Below, in pieces: positions 44,260 through 51,137 of a stretch of 64,000 nucleotides of DNA. Numbering within the stretch: position 1 is the first letter of the stretch; each line of letters begins with the position of its first letter. This stretch comes from CAYZJV01 sp964482325. GTDB lineage: Bacteria; Spirochaetota; Spirochaetia; Sphaerochaetales; Sphaerochaetaceae. The notes under the pieces were generated by a model. It was not told where the DNA came from, ran no database searches, and saw only the letters and a list, made by a program, of their open reading frames with translations. The position numbers and the translations under genes are program-made. The stretch is taken from contig CAYZXD010000011.1 of the NCBI GenBank assembly GCA_964482325.1, positions 1 through 64,000 on the forward strand. Direction: 5' to 3'.

Positions 44260-45174
44260 ATGATGAAAAAGGTTTGCATGTTTTTACTGGTATTGCTCCT
44301 GGTGGGTATGGGATTGTTCGCATCAGTGCTTGATCAAGCCGATGCATTGTACTGGCATGATGAATATGATGAGACAAAAACCTTGCTTTCTCAGGCACTT
44401 GCTACTGCTACCGATAGTCAGCAGAAAGCAGAATTGCTCTGGCGTTTATCACGTGTTACTTTAGCCATAGGTGATGAACGGGAAGTGGAAGGTGCTTCAG
44501 ATGATGAATTGTTTGCCATCTATGAGGAAGCTGAACGCTATGCGCTGCAATCAATCGATGAACGGGAACTTCCTATGGCTATCGTGTATAAAGCCTCGAG
44601 TATAGGGCGATGGGGAGAGACAAAAGGGCCGTTGAATGCCCTATCCAAAGCCAAACCAATGCGCGACGACTTTACCCATCTCATTGATGACTTGAAAGTA
44701 ACTGATGAGACCATCAGTTGGTATGTCCTTGGACAGCTTTATTTCCAGCTTCCTGGATGGCCAATCTCTTTCGGAGATCTTGATACTGCAATTTCCTATA
44801 CGCGAAAGGCTGTTGATACGATCCCTGATACGGTACTGTATCCTGGGCATTTTAAAGCGCTTGCCACCATGTTATGGAAACGTGACTGGAGTGCAAGTAA
44901 GCGAAACTCGGAATTGAAGAAAATGGAAAGAGATTGGAAAAAAGAGGCGGGGAAGAGTACCGTTGACCAACATGAATATTACGAGGGATCGCGCGGTCCG
45001 GATGCCACCCCGTTTTATTCACCGGTAGCACTCAATCAAATGAGTGACCGGCAGGAAGCAGGCATGATACTGAAGTATGCAATGGCAAAATATGAAGTGT
45101 GGCCATTTCATTCCCGTGCGGATAAGCGAAATCGTAGTGAAATTGAGGACCTGTTGAAAGAATACGGTTTCTGA
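44260..45174 (+). CDS. Exported TPR-like repeat protein
   Basis: A 304-residue protein with a signal sequence (MFLLVLLLVGMGLFASV). The remainder is helical, with TPR-like units such as ALYWHDEYDETKTLLSQAL and YVLGQLYFQLPGWPISFGDLDTAISYTRKAV. There is no lipobox cysteine, so it is likely periplasmic. It resembles tetratricopeptide proteins linked to solute uptake in treponemes only in general form. It follows aroH by 14 nt; AGGGG precedes the two adjacent ATG codons. Confidence 0.75.
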   Translation: MMKKVCMFLLVLLLVGMGLFASVLDQADALYWHDEYDETKTLLSQALATATDSQQKAELLWRLSRVTLAIGDEREVEGASDDELFAIYEEAERYALQSIDERELPMAIVYKASSIGRWGETKGPLNALSKAKPMRDDFTHLIDDLKVTDETISWYVLGQLYFQLPGWPISFGDLDTAISYTRKAVDTIPDTVLYPGHFKALATMLWKRDWSASKRNSELKKMERDWKKEAGKSTVDQHEYYEGSRGPDATPFYSPVALNQMSDRQEAGMILKYAMAKYEVWPFHSRADKRNRSEIEDLLKEYGF

Positions 45175-45175
45175 C

Positions 45176-45205
45176 TTGACATGTTTGGTAGTTTTTCCGT
45201 ATGCT
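45176..45205 (+). promoter_or_regulatory. tRNA-Thr promoter
   Basis: TTGACA (45176-45181), an 18-nt spacer and TATGCT (45200-45205), 11 nt before the tRNA 5' end. Confidence 0.6.
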
Positions 45206-45216
45206 ACCATTCGATC

Positions 45217-45290
45217 GCCACCTTAGCTCAGCTGGCCAGAGCACGTGACTTGTAATCTCGGGGTCGTCAGTTCGAATCTGACAGGTGGCT
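45217..45290 (+). tRNA. tRNA-Thr(UGU)
   Basis: Full cloverleaf: acceptor GCCACCT/AGGTGGC, D arm GCTC-GAGC, anticodon loop CTTGTAA (anticodon UGU), T arm GTCAG-TTCGAAT-CTGAC and discriminator T. The anticodon stem CGTGA/TCTCG has a central U-U mismatch. CCA is not encoded, so the enzyme at 9888 must add it. Confidence 0.95.
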
Positions 45291-45292
45291 GA

Positions 45293-45309
45293 CGGAACTG
45301 ATTGTTCCG
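45293..45309 (+). terminator. Hairpin after tRNA-Thr
   Basis: CGGAAC (45293-45298) pairs with GTTCCG (45304-45309) over 5 nt. A T-run follows only after nine other bases, so it may be a weak terminator or a processing signal rather than a standard terminator. Confidence 0.4.
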
Positions 45310-45333
45310 AACTTGAATTTTTTATGCATTGGC

Positions 45334-45362
45334 TTGACTAATTTGCCTCTATTCGGTAAGGT
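45334..45362 (+). promoter_or_regulatory. Possible tRNA-Tyr promoter
   Basis: TTGACT (45334-45339), a 17-nt spacer and TAAGGT (45357-45362). The -35 is good, the -10 poor; its position 19 nt before the tRNA supports use. Confidence 0.4.
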
Positions 45363-45380
45363 GAGCCAGTCATGAAAAAC

Positions 45381-45462
45381 GGGGAGGTTCCCGAGCGGTC
45401 AAAGGGGGCAGACTGTAAATCTGTTGGCTCAGCCTTCGAAGGTTCGAATCCTTCTCTCCCCA
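45381..45462 (+). tRNA. tRNA-Tyr(GUA)
   Basis: Class II tRNA with acceptor GGGGAGG/TCTCCCC, D arm, anticodon loop CTGTAAA (anticodon GUA), a long variable arm as expected for bacterial tRNA-Tyr, T arm GAAGG-TTCGAAT-CCTTC and discriminator A. It is followed at once by a strong terminator. Confidence 0.95.
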
Positions 45463-45464
45463 AT

Positions 45465-45499
45465 ACAGGTCTACTCCTTCGGGAAAGACCTGTTTTTTT
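45465..45499 (+). terminator. Terminator after tRNA-Tyr
   Basis: ACAGGTCT (45465-45472) pairs with AGACCTGT (45486-45493) and is followed by a seven-T run. Strong Rho-independent signal. Confidence 0.85.
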
Positions 45500-45514
45500 A
45501 TGCCGGGGGGTAGC

Positions 45515-45967
45515 ATGAGTTGCTTTTACGCAGACGGGCTCCGATTTTCCTGTAGGCCAGAGTGTCGCTACTGCTGTGGCGTTGAACCTGGGTATGTGTT
45601 TCTCACACCTGATGATATTGATCGACTCACCGAACATCTTCGGCTTGAAGTCCCCCTGTTTCTTCACCAATACTGTCGGAAAGTTCCGATGGGTTCCTTT
45701 CATTATATTAGTCTCATTGAGACAGTTCATCATGACTGTATCTTCCTTTCCGAGCATGGGTGTACTGTGTATGAAGCACGTCCTATCCAATGTGCCACCT
45801 ACCCATTTTGGAATACCATTCTGGTTGACCGAAAGACATGGGAGCAGGAATCATCATGGTGTCCCGGTATCGGAACCGGGCGGTTGTATAGTCGTGACGA
45901 GATTGATCAGCTGCTGACCTTGCGCCAGGGGGTGGAAGTTGCAGTCTGGGAATCGTATACTGAATGA
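45515..45967 (+). CDS. YkgJ-family cysteine cluster protein
   Basis: A 150-residue protein with the CxxxCxxCC-type pattern (RPECRYCCG) and later cysteines in HDCIFLSEHGCTVYEARPIQCATYPFW, which define the UPF0153/YkgJ family. It is thought to bind zinc or an Fe-S cluster; its function is unknown. The ATG at 45515 follows GGGGGG; an ATG at 45500 overlaps the terminator T-run and is unlikely. It ends 6 nt before dnaG. Confidence 0.88.
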   Translation: MSCFYADGLRFSCRPECRYCCGVEPGYVFLTPDDIDRLTEHLRLEVPLFLHQYCRKVPMGSFHYISLIETVHHDCIFLSEHGCTVYEARPIQCATYPFWNTILVDRKTWEQESSWCPGIGTGRLYSRDEIDQLLTLRQGVEVAVWESYTE

Positions 45968-45973
45968 GCGTGT

Positions 45974-47776
45974 ATGGCAAAAATTTCTGAATCTGTGATC
46001 GAGGAGATCAAAAACCGTATTTCTCTGACCGACGTAGTCTCTCGGTATCTTGTACTGCGCCGAAAAGGTGACCGATTCTGGGGACTCTGTCCGTTTCACG
46101 ACGAGAAGACCCCGTCATTTTCTGTACTTCCTGAAAAAGGTTTTTTCCACTGTTTCGGTTGTGGCAAAAGTGGTTCACTCTTTGATTTTATTATGGAGAT
46201 GGAACATCTCTCTTTTCCTGAAGCGGTTCGGTACCTTGCCGATCAGGCAGGAATTCAGATTGAACAAGAGAATGAGCAGGAAAAAAAGGCCAGGAATGAG
46301 ATCGAAACCCTCCGGGAATTGTATGAGAAACTTGCAGCAAGTTTCCATTATATTCTCACCCATTCTGATGCAGGAGAGCGTGCCCGTGCTTATATCACCC
46401 AGCGGGGATTTTCAGCTGATACTGCTGCTAAATTCACGCTTGGGTATGCTCCTGATGATCCCGATTGGCTTTATCAGTTTCTGCGATCGAAGCAATATAG
46501 TGAGCATATATTAAAAAAGTCGGGATTATTTGCCCGAAACAATGCCACCTATCCGTTATTCAGAGACAGACTCATGTTTCCGATCCGTGATTGGAAAGGT
46601 CAGGTGGTCGCTTTTGGCGGAAGAGACTTGTCGGGAAGCAGTAAAGCTAAGTATATTAACACCCCCGAGACGGTTTTGTATCGGAAACGGGAGACCATGT
46701 ATGGGTTGTTTGAAAGCCTTACTGAGGTTAAAAAACAACAATCATGCATAATATGTGAGGGCTATTTTGATGTGCTCGCGTTACATCAATCTGGATTGCG
46801 AACAGCAATGGCTCCATTGGGGACGGCATTTACCGCAGATCAGGGAAGATTATTACGACGGTATGCAGATCGTGCTCAATTAATCTTTGACTCGGATAGA
46901 GCGGGGCAGGAGGCGACGAAGAAGACAGTGATAATCTTGGAGCAACTGGGTTTTGAATCTCGAGTGATCACGCTTGAAGGGGCAAAAGACCCCGCAGAGT
47001 TGCTTCAGTCGGAAGGGCCAAAGATGTTGACAAAGGCATGCAGTAACAGCAAAAGCGCCTTTGATCATCTTGTACATTCGGCAATTAACTTGTATGATGG
47101 GAAGAAGGCGACTGGGAAATTGCATATATTTACTGCGGTGAAACCTTATTTAGACGCGGTTGAGTCAGAAATCGTGAAGCAGAGTTATCTTCGCGACCTT
47201 GCGTCGTATCTTCAGGTAGATGAGGCAACACTGGTGCGTGATTATGCAAACAGGGCCGATACCGTAACCACACGTAATCGGGAGGACGAGGAACAAAGCA
47301 GAAGAAAGTCACTTGCTGCTCATCGAGGGTGGAAACGATCCACAGATTTGTATGCCATGCTCACACTGATGAATAATCGATTTCTGTTCCCCCGGTATCG
47401 GAATCGGCTTCATATAGATGACTTAGTTGATGAGATGGCTATCCAGTTGTATACCGTGCTTGAAGATGCTCAAAGGGAGGAGATAGGAAACTCTGATGAG
47501 CTGATACTTCAGATGATTGATGATGATCACCTGCGCAATATGGTGGCAGAGAGCTTGCAGACAGCCGAATTTACTGCACAACCTGAACAGGTTCTGGAAG
47601 AGTCAGTTTGGCGAATTACGCTTAGATCATTGGAAAAAACACGGAAACATGTGGAAAATCTCATTCGCCTTGCAGAAAAAGATGGATCAGTTGCAACTGA
47701 ACTGTCGCACCTACTTCTGGAAAAGAAATCATTTGATGAGAAGATTGCAGAAATGAGGAAGCCAGTACATGCCTAA
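45974..47776 (+). CDS. dnaG: DNA primase
   Basis: Makes RNA primers for replication. The CHC2 zinc domain has LCPFHDEKTPSF and HCFGCGKSG; the TOPRIM core has ICEGYFDVLALHQSG and IFDSDRAGQEA. The C-terminal helicase-binding region is present. 600 residues is typical. It overlaps rpoD by 8 nt, the classic dnaG-rpoD pair; the usual rpsU partner is absent, replaced by the YkgJ-type gene. Confidence 0.96.
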   Translation: MAKISESVIEEIKNRISLTDVVSRYLVLRRKGDRFWGLCPFHDEKTPSFSVLPEKGFFHCFGCGKSGSLFDFIMEMEHLSFPEAVRYLADQAGIQIEQENEQEKKARNEIETLRELYEKLAASFHYILTHSDAGERARAYITQRGFSADTAAKFTLGYAPDDPDWLYQFLRSKQYSEHILKKSGLFARNNATYPLFRDRLMFPIRDWKGQVVAFGGRDLSGSSKAKYINTPETVLYRKRETMYGLFESLTEVKKQQSCIICEGYFDVLALHQSGLRTAMAPLGTAFTADQGRLLRRYADRAQLIFDSDRAGQEATKKTVIILEQLGFESRVITLEGAKDPAELLQSEGPKMLTKACSNSKSAFDHLVHSAINLYDGKKATGKLHIFTAVKPYLDAVESEIVKQSYLRDLASYLQVDEATLVRDYANRADTVTTRNREDEEQSRRKSLAAHRGWKRSTDLYAMLTLMNNRFLFPRYRNRLHIDDLVDEMAIQLYTVLEDAQREEIGNSDELILQMIDDDHLRNMVAESLQTAEFTAQPEQVLEESVWRITLRSLEKTRKHVENLIRLAEKDGSVATELSHLLLEKKSFDEKIAEMRKPVHA

Positions 47777-49907
47777 CGTAGAGGATCAGGAATTTTACGG
47801 AGCGTTGGTAACACAGGGAAAGCGAGAAGGACATCTGTCATTATATGCAGTACGTCAGTATCTTCCTGAACATTTACAGGACGATGAGCATTTCCTGGAG
47901 GAACTGGTCGTATCACTAGAATCAAATCATGGTATTCTGGTGAGCGAAGAGGATATGGAGAAAGATCTATTGAAGAAAAACGAAGAAGCACCGTTGAAGC
48001 AGGATATTCAGGAACATGATCCGGAATTGGATGAAACTTTGATCGATGAAGAACTGGAAGAACCGGAAGAGGATATCGAAGAGGATCTCGATGAGGATCT
48101 CGATGATACACTCATTGACGGGGATCTTGCAGATATCTCAGGCATTTCCTCATCTCGACATGCTGCAGACGATCTTGATGATAAACTCATTGAGGATGCG
48201 GATGAAGAGCTGGAAGACGAGGAAGATACCGAAGACGATGATCTTGATGATGAAGATGAAGATGATGATGACCAGATAGCATACGCAAAAGATGACATGC
48301 ATACATTTGACGATGGAAGCGGATACGAAGGACGTCGAAAATCATTGATCGATATTGAAGATGATAGTGATCGTGATTCCAATCGTGATCAAGCTTCTTC
48401 TCGTCGTAGCAGTATTCTTGGTACCGATAAGGGAGATTCTTCTGTAGATGATCCAATCCGACTCTATTTACGTGAAATCGGACGGGAGAACCTGCTCAAT
48501 GCCGAGCAGGAGGTTGAACTTTCCAAGCGCATGGAAGAAGGTGCCGAAATCATCAAGGAAGTCTTGCTGAAATCAGGGATTCTGATCTCGAGCTTCAACG
48601 ATATTCTGGAAACGGTAAATACCCGTTTTGATGAAGAGGAGCTGGAATTTTCTCCGAAAGAACTGAAGGAGAAGATGAATGATCAAAAACGATATGTCCA
48701 GTTTTATCGAGAGACCCTGAAAGATATCCAGAGTCCGCTTAAAAGTTATATTGATCTGAAGAAGAAGACCGTTGCTACCGGAGGAGAAATTCTCAAGGAT
48801 GACAATTTCTGTAAGAAACGAGCAACCTTGATGAAAAAACTGTCTAAGGTTGAATTGCAGCCCGAGGAGATCAGCGGCTTTACCGAACGTTATCTTGCAG
48901 CAGAACGAAATATCTTTTCATTGCAGCGAAAGAAGACACAGATTGAGCATCAGCTTGGTGTGAAGAGTGTCCGAGAGATTCGCCTCATGGGACGATCTCT
49001 TGCCGTTCCTTCGCAACGAACGGAAGTAGAACAACGTCTTAATATGACCGCTGATTCAATCAAAGAATTGATCCGTGATGTGCAGCTTACGGAAAAAGAG
49101 CTGAGAAACATCGAATATGAATTTGAAGAATCATGTGATGAGATCATCTCGAATGCCAAGGAGATCATGCGCGGTCGCGAGATGATGAAGAGTGCCAAGG
49201 ATCGATTGATTCAGGCCAACCTTCGTCTGGTGGTGAGTATCGCAAAAAAATATACGAACCGCGGTTTGCATTTCTTTGATCTGGTTCAGGAAGGTAATAT
49301 CGGGCTGATCAAGGCAGTAGAGAAATTTGAATATCGAAAGGGATACAAATTTTCTACCTATGCAACGTGGTGGATTCGTCAGGCCATTACGCGATCCATC
49401 AGTGATCAGGCCCGAACTATTCGTGTTCCGGTGCATATGATTGAACAGATAAATAAGGTTGTTCGTGAATCTCGCATGTTGATGCAGACATACGGACGAG
49501 AGCCTACCGATGAAGAGATTGCGGAGAAACTGGGATGGACCCCACAGAAAGTGAAGGCAGTGAAAAACGTTGCCCGGGAACCGATCAGTCTTGAAACTCC
49601 TGTCGGTGAGGAAGAAGACTCACTCCTCAGCGATTTTATTGAGGATAAAGATGTGGAAAATCCTGCAACCCAGACAGCATTTACGCTGTTGCAGGAACAG
49701 TTGCAGGAAGTACTGGAAACACTTCCTCCTCGGGAACAGGAAGTTCTTAAGATGAGATTCGGCCTGGAAGATGGTTACTCATTGACACTGGAAGAGGTGG
49801 GATTGTATTTTGAAGTGACGCGTGAACGTATTCGGCAGATTGAAGCGAAGGCGCTGCGTCGATTACGGCATCCAAAGAGAAGCCGACGACTTAAGGATTT
49901 TATTTAG
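47769..49907 (+). CDS. rpoD: RNA polymerase primary sigma factor RpoD
   Basis: Housekeeping sigma-70, 712 residues. Region 1.2 DDPIRLYLREIGRENLL, region 2 ANLRLVVSIAKKYTNRG and KFSTYATWWIRQAITR, region 3 RTIRVPVHMIEQINK, region 4 EVTRERIRQIEAKALRRL. Between a helical N-terminal domain and region 1.2 lies an acidic insert at about residues 81-205, rich in Asp/Glu and containing three copies of LD(E/D)(T/K)LI(D/E) at about 86, 110 and 135. It is longer than the E. coli protein largely because of this insert. Ends 13 nt before the zinc-ribbon gene. Confidence 0.97.
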   Translation: MPNVEDQEFYGALVTQGKREGHLSLYAVRQYLPEHLQDDEHFLEELVVSLESNHGILVSEEDMEKDLLKKNEEAPLKQDIQEHDPELDETLIDEELEEPEEDIEEDLDEDLDDTLIDGDLADISGISSSRHAADDLDDKLIEDADEELEDEEDTEDDDLDDEDEDDDDQIAYAKDDMHTFDDGSGYEGRRKSLIDIEDDSDRDSNRDQASSRRSSILGTDKGDSSVDDPIRLYLREIGRENLLNAEQEVELSKRMEEGAEIIKEVLLKSGILISSFNDILETVNTRFDEEELEFSPKELKEKMNDQKRYVQFYRETLKDIQSPLKSYIDLKKKTVATGGEILKDDNFCKKRATLMKKLSKVELQPEEISGFTERYLAAERNIFSLQRKKTQIEHQLGVKSVREIRLMGRSLAVPSQRTEVEQRLNMTADSIKELIRDVQLTEKELRNIEYEFEESCDEIISNAKEIMRGREMMKSAKDRLIQANLRLVVSIAKKYTNRGLHFFDLVQEGNIGLIKAVEKFEYRKGYKFSTYATWWIRQAITRSISDQARTIRVPVHMIEQINKVVRESRMLMQTYGREPTDEEIAEKLGWTPQKVKAVKNVAREPISLETPVGEEEDSLLSDFIEDKDVENPATQTAFTLLQEQLQEVLETLPPREQEVLKMRFGLEDGYSLTLEEVGLYFEVTRERIRQIEAKALRRLRHPKRSRRLKDFI

Positions 49908-49920
49908 GCAGGAGATAACT

Positions 49921-50730
49921 ATGCAGCAGGTGTTTGATAAACTTCGCGTTCTTCAGGGGATTCTCGCTCAGAAATTTGCAGTGCTTGAAGAGATTAAAGA
50001 AATTCCAAGAACGCTCGAAACAAAAGAGGAATTACTCAATCGGGGAAAGAAAACCTATATTGAGAAACACGAGCGTCTTGAGAAGACAGCAGAAGAGCTG
50101 AAAGCTTTGCGTGTTGCGCTTGATGAAGCGGAACGGGGAAGAGAGCATTCAGAGAAACAGATGGAACTGATTTCCACCCAGCGTGAGTTTGAGGCATTGG
50201 AAAAAGAAATCAAAGATGCTTCTACGCGCGAGCAGTCACTTCGCAAGAGTCTACTGGCAAAGGAAAAATATTTTTCTGAACTGCAGGAGCAGCTGGAAGA
50301 ACATGAGCAGCTGATGGAGATTCAGGAAGAGGAAGTGAAGACCGAAACAGAGAAGAAAGACATGCTGCTGGACCAGAAGCAGAAAGAGCTGGATGCTTTA
50401 AAGGTTGAAGAGGATAAGCTGGTTCCCGGTATTGATGATTCCATTCTCTTTAAATTTGAAAGAATCATTAGAAACAAGGCAGGTGTTGGTATTGTTCCGA
50501 TTCATGGAATGGTGTGCCAGGGATGCCATATGACCCTTCCGGTGCAGTTTGTAAATGATGTCCGCAAGGGTGATGATTTCCGGTTCTGTCCATACTGCAG
50601 CAGAGTACTGTACTGGGAAGATGCTGAAATGGCCGATCAGTTTACTCAGGTTGCAGAGGATTCAGATATTGAAGAGGCAGGACTTGCAGACTTCATCGAT
50701 ACGGATGAGTTTGATGATCTGCTCTCGTAA
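49921..50730 (+). CDS. Coiled-coil protein with C4 zinc ribbon
   Basis: A 269-residue protein. Residues 1 to about 180 form a long coiled coil (KHERLEKTAEELKALR and similar). A zinc ribbon follows, with CQGCHMTLP and FCPYCSRVLYW, then an acidic tail. This is the DUF164/C4-type zinc-ribbon family found in many bacteria, with no settled role; nucleic-acid binding is often assumed. GGAG precedes the ATG. It is probably the third gene of the dnaG-rpoD transcript. Confidence 0.85.
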   Translation: MQQVFDKLRVLQGILAQKFAVLEEIKEIPRTLETKEELLNRGKKTYIEKHERLEKTAEELKALRVALDEAERGREHSEKQMELISTQREFEALEKEIKDASTREQSLRKSLLAKEKYFSELQEQLEEHEQLMEIQEEEVKTETEKKDMLLDQKQKELDALKVEEDKLVPGIDDSILFKFERIIRNKAGVGIVPIHGMVCQGCHMTLPVQFVNDVRKGDDFRFCPYCSRVLYWEDAEMADQFTQVAEDSDIEEAGLADFIDTDEFDDLLS

Positions 50731-50741
50731 CAGAGACTATT

Positions 50742-51079
50742 CTGGTGGTTCAAGCGGTCGCCGGTAGCGCTTTAAGCGCTGCGGGAGGAAAGTCCGGGCT
50801 CCATAGAACATGACGCCGGGTAACACCCGGGAGCCGTAAGGCTAGAGAAAGTGCCACAGAAAATATACCGCCTGGTAACAGGTAAGGGTGAAATGGTGGG
50901 GTAAGAGCCCACCGCGCTTCTGGTAACAGAAGTGGCAGGGTAAACCTCGTCAGGAGCAAAACCAAGCAGCAGGAGGGCTGTTCGTCCATAATCCTGCGGG
51001 TAGGTTGCTTGAGCAGTACGGTAACGTACTGCCTAGATAGATGACCGCTCACGACAGAACCCGGCTTATGAACCACCAG
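50742..51079 (+). ncRNA. rnpB: RNase P RNA
   Basis: Catalytic RNA that removes tRNA 5' leaders. P1 is CTGGTGGTTCA (50742-50752) with TGAACCACCAG (51069-51079). Universally conserved segments are present: GAGGAAAGTCCGGGCTC near 50786, GGTAAGAGCCCACCGC near 50900, and AGATAGATGACCGC with ACAGAACCCGGCTTA at the 3' end. Type A layout, about 338 nt. A T-run follows P1. Confidence 0.95.
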
Positions 51080-51090
51080 TTTTTTATACC

Positions 51091-51119
51091 AAGGGAGCGT
51101 CCAATGAGGGCGCTCCTTT
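51091..51119 (+). terminator. Terminator after rnpB
   Basis: AAGGGAGCG (51091-51099) pairs with CGCTCCTTT (51111-51119), nine pairs with one G-U, 11-nt loop, ending in T residues. It separates rnpB from the radical SAM gene. Confidence 0.7.
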
Positions 51120-51137
51120 GCTGATAGGATGCTGAGC

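Noticed and set aside
45338..45790. Minus-strand open frame with GREGFEPSKAEPTDLQS
   Set aside because: It is the antisense translation of tRNA-Tyr and of the YkgJ-type gene, a common spurious protein.
48008..48456. Minus-strand serine-rich open frames
   Set aside because: They are the complement of the Asp/Glu-rich insert of rpoD; there is no ribosome site and no family resemblance.
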